A DNA stretch of 64,000 bases from contig CAVTTB010000008.1 of assembly GCA_963737555.1 (NCBI GenBank), forward strand, positions 62,001-126,000, in the 5' to 3' direction. Under the pieces are notes generated by a model that was not told the DNA's origin, did no database searches, and was given only the letters and a program-made list of their open reading frames with translations. The position numbers and the translations under genes were made by a program. Positions 36,204 to 45,371 of this stretch are shown here, one piece after another; positions within the stretch are counted from its first letter, which is position 1, and each line of letters opens with the position of its first letter. The stretch is from JAHJQQ01 sp963737555 (GTDB taxonomy: Bacteria > Pseudomonadota > Gammaproteobacteria > Thiohalobacterales > Thiohalobacteraceae).

Positions 36204-37613
36204 TTACAGGCTGTAGTACATGTCGAACTCGACCGGGTGTGTGGTCATGCGGATGCGCGTGACATCGTGCATTTTCAGCGCGATGTAACTGTCGATCACG
36301 TCATCGGTGAATACGCCGCCGGCCTTGAGGAACTTGCGATCCTTGTCCAGGGCTTCCAGGGCCTGATCCAGCGAGTGACAGACCTGCGGGATCTTCTTCT
36401 CTTCTTCCGGCGGCAGATCGTACAGATCCTTGTCCATCGCCTCACCCGGATGGATCTTGTTCTGAATGCCGTCCAGGCCGGCCATCATCATGGCGGAGAA
36501 GGCCAGATACGGATTGGCGGTCGAATCCGGGAAACGCACTTCGATACGACGGCCCTTCGGATTCGGCACGTGCGGAATACGGATCGACGCGGAACGGTTA
36601 CGCGCGGAATAGGCCAGCATGACCGGGGCTTCAAAACCCGGGACCAGACGCTTGTACGAGTTGGTACCGGGATTGGTGAAGGCATTCAGTGCGCGGGCAT
36701 GTTTGATGATGCCGCCGATGTAAAACAGGGCGATGTCGGACAGGCCACCGTACTTGGTACCGGAGAAAATGTTCTTGCCGGCCTTGCCCAACGACATATG
36801 CACGTGCATGCCGCTGCCGTTGTCGCCAACGATCGGCTTGGGCATGAAGGTGGCGGTTTTGCCATAGGCATGGGCGACGTTCTGGATCACATATTTCAGG
36901 ATCTGGACCTCATCGGCCTTTTTCACCAGCGTACCGAAGCCGACACCGATTTCGCACTGACCGGCGGTGGCCACTTCATGGTGGTGCACTTCGACGACCA
37001 GACCCATTTCTTCCAGGGCCAGACACATGGCGCCACGCAGATCGTGCAGCGCATCGACCGGCGGCACCGGGAAATAACCACCCTTCACGGTCGGGCGATG
37101 ACCCATGTTGCCGTCTTCATAGACGCGCTCGGTGTTCCAGGATGCCTCGTTGGAATCGACCTTGCAGAACGAGCCGCTGATGGTGGAGCCCCAGCGCACG
37201 TCGTCGAAAACGAAGAATTCATTTTCCGGACCGAAGTAGGCGGTATCGGCAATGCCGGTGGACTTGAGGTAAGCCTCGGCGCGCATCGCCAGCGACCGCG
37301 GATCGCGCTCGTAGCCCTTCATGGTGTTGGGTTCGAGGATGTTGCAGCGGATGATCAGGGTCGGTTCGTCGGAGAACGGGTCCATGACAGCGGTATCGGT
37401 ATCCGGCATCAAGACCATGTCGGATTCATTGATGCCCTTCCAACCGGCGATACTGGAACCGTCGAACATCTTGCCGTCCTTGAAAAAGCCGGCGTCCACC
37501 ATGGCGGTCGGCACAGTGACGTGCTGCTCCTTGCCCTTGGTGTCGGTAAAACGAAGGTCAACGAATTTGACTGCGTTGTCCTTCATCGTCTTTTGTACCT
37601 TGGCTGCTGTCAT
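36204..37613 (-). CDS. glnA: Glutamine synthetase, type I
   Basis: Dodecameric enzyme that makes glutamine from glutamate, ammonia and ATP. At 469 residues it has the type I-beta length. Motifs: MFDGSSIAGWKGINESDM (Asp50-type latch), GPENEFFVFDDV (metal site), VEVHHHEVATAGQCEIG, and NGSGMHVHMSL. The ATP and glutamate sites KRLVPGFEAPVMLAYSARNRSASIRIP and the adenylylation site KDLYDLPPEE with its Tyr are also present, so it should be controlled by GlnE adenylylation. Transcription is probably sigma54/NtrC-dependent (see upstream sites), with ntrBC nearby. Confidence 0.98.
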   Translation of the reverse strand: MTAAKVQKTMKDNAVKFVDLRFTDTKGKEQHVTVPTAMVDAGFFKDGKMFDGSSIAGWKGINESDMVLMPDTDTAVMDPFSDEPTLIIRCNILEPNTMKGYERDPRSLAMRAEAYLKSTGIADTAYFGPENEFFVFDDVRWGSTISGSFCKVDSNEASWNTERVYEDGNMGHRPTVKGGYFPVPPVDALHDLRGAMCLALEEMGLVVEVHHHEVATAGQCEIGVGFGTLVKKADEVQILKYVIQNVAHAYGKTATFMPKPIVGDNGSGMHVHMSLGKAGKNIFSGTKYGGLSDIALFYIGGIIKHARALNAFTNPGTNSYKRLVPGFEAPVMLAYSARNRSASIRIPHVPNPKGRRIEVRFPDSTANPYLAFSAMMMAGLDGIQNKIHPGEAMDKDLYDLPPEEEKKIPQVCHSLDQALEALDKDRKFLKAGGVFTDDVIDSYIALKMHDVTRIRMTTHPVEFDMYYSL

Positions 37614-37711
37614 CGTCTCTCTCCGCTTGATTTAAGTTTTAACAAGCTGCATCTGGCGATCCCTGTCTGCGGATCACATCAAGCAGCAAATAAATATCGT
37701 GTCCATTATGG

Positions 37712-37727
37712 AGCACGAAATATGCCA
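37712..37727 (-). promoter_or_regulatory. Predicted sigma54 promoter of glnA
   Basis: On the minus strand TGGCATATTTCGTGCT has GG-N10-GC spacing; the -12 part GTGCT deviates from TTGCT by one base. Transcription would start near 37700, about 87 bases before the glnA ATG. Confidence 0.6.
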
Positions 37728-37790
37728 CAGAAAAATCTATATAAATATCAGTCTACTAATTCAGCGCTATCGGTGTCCCTGCGCAAGCTT

Positions 37791-37836
37791 GCCAGTTAAT
37801 GGTGCGCCGCATCGCCAGATCGCACATCTATGGTGC
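37791..37836 (-). promoter_or_regulatory. Tandem NtrC-binding sites upstream of glnA
   Basis: GCACATCTATGGTGC (37822-37836) matches the NtrC consensus GCAC-N6-GGTGC exactly. GCCAGTTAATGGTGC (37791-37805) is a weaker second site, 31 bases away (three helical turns). They lie about 65-125 bases upstream of the sigma54 promoter, the normal enhancer position. The rest of the 224-base gap shows no gene. Confidence 0.65.
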
Positions 37837-37837
37837 G

Positions 37838-39013
37838 CTAGTGATAGCGCAACTTCACCTCGCCGATCACTGCGACGGCAGCAGCACGCTGCTGGAACTC
37901 ACGCGTCAGTGCCACGGCCGCCGCCCGGTCGGGCGCCCATTCTAGTGGCAGAACCAGCTCCAGGTGAATCTTCCCGTCCAAATAATGCAGGGTGATGTCT
38001 TCGATCGCCCTGGCCGCCGGCAGTTCCGCCCAATGAACCTGCAGACTCGCCAGCAGTTCCTCCCGCAGCGGCAGCTGATCACAGGGCGAACAGGTCTCAT
38101 CGTCCTCGGGGTCGATATGCACGGTGACGTCCGCCACCGCTTCGATCTCGTCGATCAACTCGCCGCGCACCTTTTCACCGATGCGGTGGCCCTCGGACAC
38201 GCTGAGTGTGGGATCGACCTGGATATGCACATCGACCAGCGCGTCGCCGCCGCTCTTGCGGGTGCGCAGCATATGCACATGCTGCACGCCACCGACTTGG
38301 CGGATCTGCCCGCGGATCCGCTCGACCTCCTCGGCATCCAGCGCAGTATCGATCAGTTCACGGACACTCTGCCAGATCAAATCAGCGCTGATTTTGATAA
38401 TCATCAAGGCCACGCCAACAGCCGCCAGCGCATCGAGGTAGGGCAAGCCCGCCAAGGTTCCGGCCACGCCGATCACCACGATGATCGAAGAAATGGCATC
38501 ACTGCGGTGATCCCATGCGTTGCCGCGCAGCATATTCGAACGGAGTCGGCGCGCCGCCTCGATGGTGTAGCGATACAACAGTTCCTTGGCCAACACCGAG
38601 ACAGCCGCGATGATCAAGGCGACCAACTCCGGCGTCATCAACCGTTCTGGATTGAATAGGCGCTGACCCGCATCGTAGGCGATTCCCAGTGCGAAGGCGC
38701 CGAGGATGGCGCCTTGCACGATACCGAACACAGTTTCGATGCGACCATGGCCGTATGGATGATCTTCATCGGCATCGCGGGTCGCATGCTTGGCCGCGAA
38801 CAACAACAGAAAATCGCTGGCCAGATCTGAAAGTGAATGCAGGCCGTCGGCGATCAATGCCTGCGAATGCGCCAGATAACCGAAGCTCAATTTGATCGCT
38901 GCCAGCAGCGCATTGATCAAGGCGCCGACGATCGTGACGTGGCGAATCTCGTTATAGCGCCGCTTACCCGCGCCATTATTCATCACCGCCTCGGATGCGT
39001 TCGGTAATGCCAT
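37838..39013 (-). CDS. Cation diffusion facilitator family transporter
   Basis: Inner-membrane proton-coupled exporter of divalent metals, 391 residues. Six membrane helices span about residues 25-210; ADGLHSLSDLASDFLLL (helix II) and the helix V motif AWDHRSDAISSIIVVIGV hold the HxxxD metal-site pairs, and DHPYGHGRIETV is the signature loop. A cytoplasmic ZT-dimer domain with DPEDD acidic stretch follows, plus an extended C-terminal part (about 300-391) rich in His, Asp and Cys (DDETCSPCDQ) that could bind metal. Substrate (Zn, Fe, Mn) cannot be told. An inner start at MNNGAGKRRYNEI is also possible. Confidence 0.92.
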   Translation of the reverse strand: MALPNASEAVMNNGAGKRRYNEIRHVTIVGALINALLAAIKLSFGYLAHSQALIADGLHSLSDLASDFLLLFAAKHATRDADEDHPYGHGRIETVFGIVQGAILGAFALGIAYDAGQRLFNPERLMTPELVALIIAAVSVLAKELLYRYTIEAARRLRSNMLRGNAWDHRSDAISSIIVVIGVAGTLAGLPYLDALAAVGVALMIIKISADLIWQSVRELIDTALDAEEVERIRGQIRQVGGVQHVHMLRTRKSGGDALVDVHIQVDPTLSVSEGHRIGEKVRGELIDEIEAVADVTVHIDPEDDETCSPCDQLPLREELLASLQVHWAELPAARAIEDITLHYLDGKIHLELVLPLEWAPDRAAAVALTREFQQRAAAVAVIGEVKLRYH

Positions 39014-39016
39014 GCC

Positions 39017-39253
39017 TCAGGCCTCTCGTTCCGCAACCTGCACGGTGATGGTGATCTCGCGGCCATGCTTGACGATGTCGGATACGCTATGCCCATTGAT
39101 GCGACACCAGGTCGGGATGTCGTGCAGCGCACCCGGATCGGTGCATAGCACATGCAGGCGATCGCCCGGCTGCAATTTCTTCACGGCGTCCTGCGTGCGG
39201 ATCACCGGCAGCGGGCATAGCAGATTACGCGCGTCGAGTTCATGTTCGCTCAT
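39017..39253 (-). CDS. tusA: TusA-family sulfurtransferase
   Basis: Sulfur-carrier protein of 78 residues with the invariant CPxP motif in ELDARNLLCPLPVIRTQDAVKKLQPGD. It lies 3 bases before the transporter gene and its start overlaps the stop of the PP-loop ATPase gene upstream (ATGA), so the two are probably one translational unit. The pairing suggests that TusA supplies persulfide sulfur to that ATPase. Closeness to E. coli TusA itself is not established; it may be a TusA paralogue. Confidence 0.9.
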   Translation of the reverse strand: MSEHELDARNLLCPLPVIRTQDAVKKLQPGDRLHVLCTDPGALHDIPTWCRINGHSVSDIVKHGREITITVQVAEREA

Positions 39254-40295
39254 AAATACCAGGCCTGCGGCACATCGTCGGCCGTCAGCGGCGCAACCTC
39301 AACCACCCGACTGTCACCTTGTTTGATCGGTGATCAGCACCTGTACACGTTCGACATCACGCCCCTTACCGAAGCGACACACCAAGCGTGCGGCGAGTTC
39401 CAGATCGCTGGCATCCGGCGTGCCGTCGATCAGCGCCAGCGGGCCATCGTAATTCACGGCGCGCAGATGCACGAACTGTTTGCGATAACCTTCGAGAAAA
39501 TTGTTCTCGCCTTCTTCGCGGCCGATGATCATTTTGAAATGCGGGCGCGGACGCAAATGTCGGCCGACTTTGAGCAACATGATGTCGTCCAACTCATAGC
39601 GACGCTCACCGCGCCCCTGCCAGAGATCGGCGAGCTTATTGGCGTATTGTTCGTCGGTGAGGAAACAGCAGCCACCCGCCGGCTGTGCATATTCGACGAA
39701 ATCCATATTGCTTGGCCAACGCCATTTGCGGTTTGCGCGAACGGCCACTGAAAGCAAACATACGCTCGCGGTCGATCCAACCTTCACGTTCGGGCAATGT
39801 CGCGGGGAGTTTCTGCGCGCACAGCGGCCGCACCAGGCGATCCTCGGCACCGGATTCGCGCGCCACCACCGGCATGGTGTCCTTGCGTTGCGACATCGGC
39901 CGTTGGCCGACCACTTCGCCGGTGATGATGAAATCGAAACCGTTCGCGTCGATCCATTCCAGCGCCTTGTGCACCATGAAGATCTTGCAGTCCAGGCAGG
40001 GATTGAGGTTGGCGCCGTAGCCGTGCTTGGGGTTGAGCACGACATCTTTATATTCTTCGATGACGTCGACGATGTGCAGTTTGATACCGAGCTGCTCGGC
40101 GACCCACAGCGCGTTGTTGCGTTTGGGCTTGGCGGCGTCCTGGCGGCGAATGGCGTGGGTGTGCCCCTCCACGCAGAAACCGGTGAAGAAATTGATGCCC
40201 TCGACGCGGATGCCCTGATCCAGCATCGCCTTGGTTGCGAGCATGGAATCCAGGCCGCCGGAGATCAGCGCTACCGCCTTGCGTTGTTCGGACAT
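39250..40295 (-). CDS. PP-loop ATPase (ThiI/MnmA-like tRNA thiolation family), two frameshifts
   Basis: Starts MSEQRKAVALISGGLDSMLA; SGGLDS is the ATP-pyrophosphatase PP-loop. A conserved CVEGHTHA and NPCLDCKIFM (CxxC) region could handle sulfur or bind an Fe-S cluster. The frame breaks near 39710 (then MDFVEYAQPAGGCCFLTDEQYANKL, another paired Cys) and again near 39320 (then GDSRVVEVAPLTADDVPQAWYL). Two surplus bases give about 347 residues. Homologues are often named tRNA (5-methylaminomethyl-2-thiouridylate) methyltransferase-like, but substrate is unproven. The gene is coupled to tusA. Confidence 0.78.
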
Positions 40296-40325
40296 GCCAC
40301 CTACCCGGGAGAAAGGGCGCTCATT

Positions 40326-40958
40326 CTAGCCCAATTCGCCGAGCACGGCAGCGTGACACTGGCCGTTGGTATCGGTGGTCTTTAGTGCGGTTTTTGCTGG
40401 GCTGGCCGCCGGCATGATCGGGGTGGCATCGGTGCAGGCACGCAGCTGTTGCCGGGCGCCCTGACTGCCGGTATCGGCCCACAATTCGAGACTTTGCAGC
40501 GGTGTCAGCACCGGCGCGCCGTCCAGTGCACGCATCGCCTGCAACACATCCATCAGCACCACAAAGCCCTGGCAGAGCTGCTGATACATGGCTGCCCCGG
40601 CATGTCGCAGGCGCTCGCCGAGCTGCCCGTAGGCGCCCCGGCCCAATTCGACATAATACGAGACCCGCACCAAACGACGTTCCGCACGCTGTGGGTACAG
40701 ACCCGAGAATAGTAGGCACTGGTCGCCAACATCGCGTAACTGTGATTCCTGTAACTGGCCAGCTGCCGCGCTGCCGCGCAGATAATCCATGGCCAACACC
40801 CGGTCGGCGAGATCGGGGCGCGCCGCAAAGCGCATCAGCAAAAACACCAGATAACTCTCCAGCGTTTCATCCAAATGACGTGTGGACGCCGCTTCCGCCG
40901 CGCTGACCAGCGCGTGCCATTGTGCGGTAGACGTCGGTTCCAGGATCAGTTGCGTCAT
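40326..40958 (-). CDS. Conserved hypothetical protein (210 aa)
   Basis: I do not recognise this family. The start at 40958 has a perfect AGGAGG 6 bases upstream. The protein is mostly helical without signal peptide or membrane helix: ESYLVFLLMRFAARPDLADRVLAMDYL, LRDVGDQCLLFSGLYPQRAERRLVRVSYYVELGRGAYGQL and CQGFVVLMDVLQAMRAL are the best-defined segments. The C terminus (about 175-210) is low in structure. It is 30 bases downstream of nothing on its own strand and precedes the PP-loop gene by 30 bases, so the two may be cotranscribed. Confidence 0.7.
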   Translation of the reverse strand: MTQLILEPTSTAQWHALVSAAEAASTRHLDETLESYLVFLLMRFAARPDLADRVLAMDYLRGSAAAGQLQESQLRDVGDQCLLFSGLYPQRAERRLVRVSYYVELGRGAYGQLGERLRHAGAAMYQQLCQGFVVLMDVLQAMRALDGAPVLTPLQSLELWADTGSQGARQQLRACTDATPIMPAASPAKTALKTTDTNGQCHAAVLGELG

Positions 40959-41167
40959 GGGAATCCTCCTGCCTTGTATGATCTTAGCGGCGCCCATCAA
41001 GGGCGGCTTGATGCACTGTGGCCATGCAGATTCCACACCAAGCTCGCGGCCTGATGTTCGACTAACCCCTGGTCGTCGCGGCGATTGCTGCTAGAATCTC
41101 CGGCCATCGGTCGTCCCGGCGGCCGCATAAGTGCAAATACCCAACACACGCTTTGGAGGAGTACACC

Positions 41168-41665
41168 ATGAAAAACACGCTACGGATTGCCCTGAGTGCC
41201 GCCCTGTTGTGGAGCACCGCCAGCCAAGCCGAAGTTTTCCTCGGCGCCGGCATCGGCCAGTCTGACATCGATGATTCGGCCCATGGCGTCAGTCTCGACG
41301 AGACCGACGATGCCTGGAAGCTCTATGGCGGCATGATGGTCACCGAGAATTTCGGCTTCGAGGCCGGCTGGACCGATCTGGGCGATGGCAGCTCGGGTGC
41401 GGTCGACACCGAGACCGAGGCCTTTTATGCCGCCGGTGTGGCCGCGTTCCCGATCGTCGAGAATTTCTCCATCTACGGCAAGATCGGCGTTGCACTCTGG
41501 GATCAGGATATCAACACCACCAGCTACGACGGTGCGGACCTGATGTACGGTATCGGTGCCAAGTATAACTTCATGGACCAGTTCCATGCCCGCCTCGAAT
41601 GGGAGCAGTACGACGCCGACCTACAAGCCAGTGCGATCTCGGTCGGTCTCGGTCTGCAGTTCTAA
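41168..41665 (+). CDS. Outer-membrane beta-barrel protein (OmpA/OmpW-like)
   Basis: Protein of 165 residues with a signal peptide (NTLRIALSAALLWSTASQA). The mature part alternates polar and aromatic residues in eight-strand fashion (VFLGAGIGQSDI, WKLYGGMMVTENFGFEAGWTDLG, FSIYGKIGVALWD, GIGAKYNFMDQFHARLEWEQYD). It ends in AISVGLGLQF, with the C-terminal Phe needed for BAM insertion. GGAGGAG lies 8 bases before the ATG. A strong hairpin follows, so it is probably a single-gene transcript. Function unknown beyond barrel class. Confidence 0.85.
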   Translation: MKNTLRIALSAALLWSTASQAEVFLGAGIGQSDIDDSAHGVSLDETDDAWKLYGGMMVTENFGFEAGWTDLGDGSSGAVDTETEAFYAAGVAAFPIVENFSIYGKIGVALWDQDINTTSYDGADLMYGIGAKYNFMDQFHARLEWEQYDADLQASAISVGLGLQF

Positions 41666-41702
41666 ATTCAGCCTTGCTCGAGCAAGTTCTGCGCAGGCTG
41701 AC

Positions 41703-41738
41703 TGTCAGGGGAGAGCGTTCCGACGCTCTCCCCTGACA
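41703..41738 (+). terminator. Long perfect hairpin after the beta-barrel gene
   Basis: TGTCAGGGGAGAGCGT pairs over 16 bases with ACGCTCTCCCCTGACA around TCCG. No U-tract follows. It may terminate or stabilise the upstream mRNA. Confidence 0.72.
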
Positions 41739-41801
41739 ACCCCTCATCGGTACGGTGTCTCGCCCGAGAGCAAAAGTGATCCTGCCACCGGTATCGCCCG
41801 C

Positions 41802-41830
41802 TTACCTCACGCCCATCGACCCGCTATACT
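41802..41830 (+). promoter_or_regulatory. Predicted sigma70 promoter of glyQ
   Basis: TTACCT (41802-41807) and TATACT (41825-41830) are 17 bases apart; start near 41837, 24 bases before the glyQ ATG. The -35 box is weak. Confidence 0.45.
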
Positions 41831-41860
41831 CCCCGCTCCATTAGCTTAAGCAGTTGATTC

Positions 41861-42803
41861 ATGTCGATGTCTGCGCAAACTCCGGTCGCCGCCAGCGCGC
41901 GCGACATCAGCACCTTTCAGGGCCTGATCCTGGCCTTGCAGGAATATTGGGCCGCCCAAGGCTGCGTGATCCTGCAGCCGCTCGATTTGGAAGTCGGCGC
42001 CGGCACCTTTCACCCCGCGACCTTCTTGCGCTCGATCGGTCCCGAACCCTGGCGCGCTGCCTATGTGCAGCCCTCGCGCCGACCGACCGATGGCCGCTAT
42101 GGCGAGAATCCGAATCGCCTGCAGCACTACTATCAGTTTCAGGTGATCCTCAAACCGTCGCCACTCGACATCCAGGAGCTCTATCTCGGTTCGCTGCGCC
42201 AGCTCGGCATCGATCCGCTGGTGCATGACATCCGCTTCGTCGAGGACAACTGGGAATCGCCGACGCTGGGCGCCTGGGGTCTCGGCTGGGAGATCTGGCT
42301 GAACGGTATGGAAGTCACCCAGTTCACCTATTTCCAGCAGGTCGGCGGCCTCGACTGCCGGCCGGTCACCGGCGAGATCACCTACGGCCTGGAACGCATC
42401 GCCATGTACCTGCAAGGCGTGGAGAGCGTGTTCGACCTGGTGTGGACGCGCGGCCCGCAGGGCAATGTCACCTACGGCGATGTGTTCCATCAGAACGAGG
42501 TCGAGATGTCGGCCTTCAATTTCGAACATGCGCCGGTCGAGGAGCTGTTCCACTGGTTCGATGTCTGCGAGCAGCAGAGTCAGAAGCTGATCGAGGCCGG
42601 CCTGCCGCTGCCGGCGTATGAAATGGTGTTGAAGGCCTCGCACACCTTCAATCTGCTGGATGCGCGCAGCGCGATCTCGGTCACCGAACGGCAGCGCTTC
42701 ATTCTGCGCGTGCGCACGCTGGCGCGCGCCTGCGCCCAGGCCTATTTCAACGCCCGCGAGGCCTTGGGCTTTCCCGATGTGCAAGCAGGAGGGCGCGGCA
42801 TGA
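41861..42803 (+). CDS. glyQ: Glycyl-tRNA synthetase alpha subunit, frameshift at 3' end
   Basis: Catalytic subunit of the alpha2-beta2 enzyme. TFQGLILALQEYWAAQGCVILQPLDLEVGAGTFHPATFLRSIGPEPW and the following AYVQPSRRPTDGRYGENPNRLQHYYQFQV are the family core, and the ends ARACAQAYFNAREALGFP are present. As written, the frame misses its stop and runs about 80 residues into glyS. One surplus base in the GGAGGG run (42788-42793) would give the TGA at 42801-42803, overlapping the glyS ATG, and the usual length of about 313. Confidence 0.95.
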
Positions 42804-44875
42804 GCGAGAGTCCGCGACCTGCTGATCGAAATCGGCACCGAGGAATTGCCGCCCAAGGCGCTGCTGCGTCTGAGCCAGGCCTTCACCGACGGCGTGCGCA
42901 AAGGTTTGGAACAGGCCGGTCTCACCTTCGGTACTGTGCACAGCTATGCCGCGCCGCGGCGTCTGGCGATCTGGATCGAACAACTCGCTACCGCACAGGC
43001 CGATCGCGAACAGATTCGTCGCGGTCCGGCGCTGACCGCCGCCTTCGACGGTGAGGGCAATCCGACACCCGGCGCGCAAGGTTTCGCGCGTTCCTGTGGC
43101 GTCACGATGGAACAGTTGGAGCGGCTGGAAACCGACAAGGGCGCTTGGCTGATCTATCGTGTCATGGAACGCGGCCGCGCAACCGGGGAACTGATTCCGG
43201 ACATCGTCACGCAGGCACTCCATCAACTGCCGATTCCCAAACGCATGCGCTGGGGCGCCGGCACAGCGGAGTTCGTGCGTCCGGTGCACTGGATCGTGCT
43301 GCTGTTCGGCGATGCGGTCATCGATGCGGAGATCCTGAGTGTGAAGAGCGGCCGCGAGACGCGTGGTCACCGCTTCCATCACCCGCAGACCATCTATATC
43401 GGTGAGCCGGCCGCGTATGCGCCGCTGCTGGAAACCGAAGGCCGGGTGATGGCCGATTTCGCCACGCGCCGCGAGGCGATTCGTGGCCAGGTCATCGAGG
43501 CCGGTGTCGCCGCCGGTGGCCGCGCCCTGATCGCTGACGATCTGCTCGATGAAGTCACCGCGCTGGTCGAATGGCCGGTCGCCGTGGTCGGTGATTTCGA
43601 GACACGCTTTCTCGACGTGCCGTCCGAGGCGTTGATCTCGACCATGCAGGACAACCAGAAATATTTTCCGGTGGTCGATGCGCAGGGCAAACTGCTGCCG
43701 CACTTCATCACCATTTCCAACATCGTCAGCCGCGATCCAATTCAAGTGAAGGCCGGCAACGAGCGCGTGGTGCGCCCGCGCCTGAGCGACGCCGCGTTCT
43801 TCTGGGATCAGGATCGCAAGCAGCGCCTCGAAAACCGCATCGACAAACTCGGCACGATGGTGTTCCAGACCAAGCTCGGCACGCTGCTCGACAAGCAGAA
43901 GCGTGTCGCAGCACTCGCCGGTCATATCGCCACGGCCATCGGCGCCGATAAACAGCTGGCCGAGCGCGCGGCGATGCTGGCGAAATGCGATTTGCTCACC
44001 CACATGGTGTTCGAGTTCCCCGAACTACAGGGCGTGATGGGCCGCTATTATGCGCAGCACGACGGCGAACCGGCCGAGGTCGCGCAGGCGCTCGATGAAC
44101 AGTATCGGCCGCGCTTCGCTGGCGATGCGCTGCCTGCATCCGCCACCGGCCAAGCGCTGGCGATTGCCGATCGTCTGGACACGCTGGTCGGTATCTTCGC
44201 CATCGGTCAGCCGCCCACCGGCGACAAGGATCCCTTCGCGTTGCGCCGCGCCGCGCTGGGTATGTTGCGGATCCTCATCGAGACCAAGCATGATCTCGAT
44301 CTCGCCGAGCTGCTCACGACTGCTGCAGCCGGTTTCCCTGCCGCACTCAATGCGAGCGCCGCCGTCGACGGCGTGTTCGACTTTATAATGGAACGCCTGC
44401 GCGCGTATTACACCGATGCCGGCATCACGCCGGATGTGTTCGACGCCGTGCACGCGCAGCGCCCGACCCGACCGCTGGATTTCCACGCGCGTCTGTACGC
44501 GGTCACGGAATTCCGCGCACTGCCGGAAGCGGAGAGTCTTGCCGCCGCCAATAAACGTATCGGCAATATCCTGCGCAAGACCGAAGAGAAAATTCCTGAC
44601 ACGGTCGATGCCGCTCGGCTCATCGATACGGCGGAACTGGATCTGGCCAAGGCGCTGGACGAGTTGCGCGACGGCGTGAGTGCGCAGTTCGATCATGGCG
44701 ACTACACCGCGGGCCTGCGTCGGCTGGCCGCGTTGCGCGAACCGGTCGATCGTTTCTTCGATAACGTCATGGTGATGGCCGATGACGCCGCCTACGCGCC
44801 AATCGGCTCGCCCTGTTGCAGCAACTGCAGGGGCTGTTCCTGCGCGTGGCCGATCTTTCCCGCTTGCAGAGTTGA
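42800..44875 (+). CDS. glyS: Glycyl-tRNA synthetase beta subunit, frameshifted at both ends
   Basis: tRNA-binding subunit. After MSES, one surplus base (near 42812, TCCG) separates the start from DLLIEIGTEELPPKALLRL, the conserved opening. The body (APRRLAIWIEQLA, RWGAGTAEFVRPVHWIVLL, GHRFHHPQTI, STMQDNQKYFPVVD, GDKDPFALRRAALGMLRI) is intact. Near 44795 one C is missing, after which RANRLALLQQLQGLFLRVAD ends at TGA 44873-44875. Corrected length is about 691 residues. As a single-copy essential gene it argues strongly that the breaks are sequencing errors. Confidence 0.95.
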
Positions 44876-44880
44876 ATGCG

Positions 44881-45219
44881 ATGACCGAGCACGATTCCTA
44901 TCAGGCCATGTTGAACGCCGTGCAGGCGTTTCACGACAAGCATGATTTCAAGAACACCGGCGGCGAGGAGCTGACCTATCGCGTCGCACTGATGGCCGAG
45001 GAACTCGGCGAGATTTCCTCGTGCGTCACCAAGGGTAAGGACAAAGCCAAGCTTGCCGAGGAATGTGCCGATCTGTTCATCCTGCTGATCGGCACTGCCA
45101 TCGCCCAGGATTTCGATCTGAAGCAGTCGTTCTGGGACAAGATGGACATGTTGATGAAGCGTGAATCACGCATGGTCAACGGCCGCATCCGCGTGTCCGA
45201 ATTCCGCGATATGGATTGA
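44881..45219 (+). CDS. MazG-like nucleotide pyrophosphohydrolase
   Basis: All-alpha NTP-pyrophosphatase family protein of 112 residues. The Mg-binding signature EExxE...ExxD is visible as AEELGEISS (about residues 39-43) and EECADLFILLIG (about 62-66). A conserved basic segment (KGKDKAKL) lies between. The ATG at 44881 is 5 bases after the restored glyS stop. Family members hydrolyse NTPs or dNTPs to monophosphates and are thought to clean nucleotide pools; the substrate here is unknown. Confidence 0.85.
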   Translation: MTEHDSYQAMLNAVQAFHDKHDFKNTGGEELTYRVALMAEELGEISSCVTKGKDKAKLAEECADLFILLIGTAIAQDFDLKQSFWDKMDMLMKRESRMVNGRIRVSEFRDMD

Positions 45220-45228
45220 AACACAATG

Positions 45229-45356
45229 GCCACGGAAAATACGGACATCACTGAATTAAAAAACCTATGTGCGCCAATGACCGCAAATGCGTTTCTGTTC
45301 GAATGCACTCTGTGGGCAATGCTTCTGCCTTTCATCAAGTCCGCGTGTTCCGTGGC
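45229..45356. repeat. MITE-like element with imperfect terminal inverted repeats
   Basis: GCCACGGAAAATACGGAC at the left and its inverted partner GTCCGCGTGTTCCGTGGC at the right match at 15 of 18 positions. The 128-bp unit has no gene and shares its ends with the element at 60412-60555. It fills the whole gap between the MazG-like gene and gmhB. Confidence 0.7.
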
Positions 45357-45371
45357 TAAGAAATTCACCCC

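Noticed and set aside
36108..37799. 563-codon plus-strand open frame over glnA
   Set aside because: Antisense of a strongly conserved gene; no recognisable domain.
42804..43054. Extended C terminus of glyQ running into glyS
   Set aside because: The extra 80 residues overlap glyS in another frame, are Arg-rich and not conserved; a frameshift explains them better.
45241..45360. Small gene in the MazG-gmhB gap
   Set aside because: The only frames are short and lie inside the inverted-repeat element; no ribosome-binding site or similarity.
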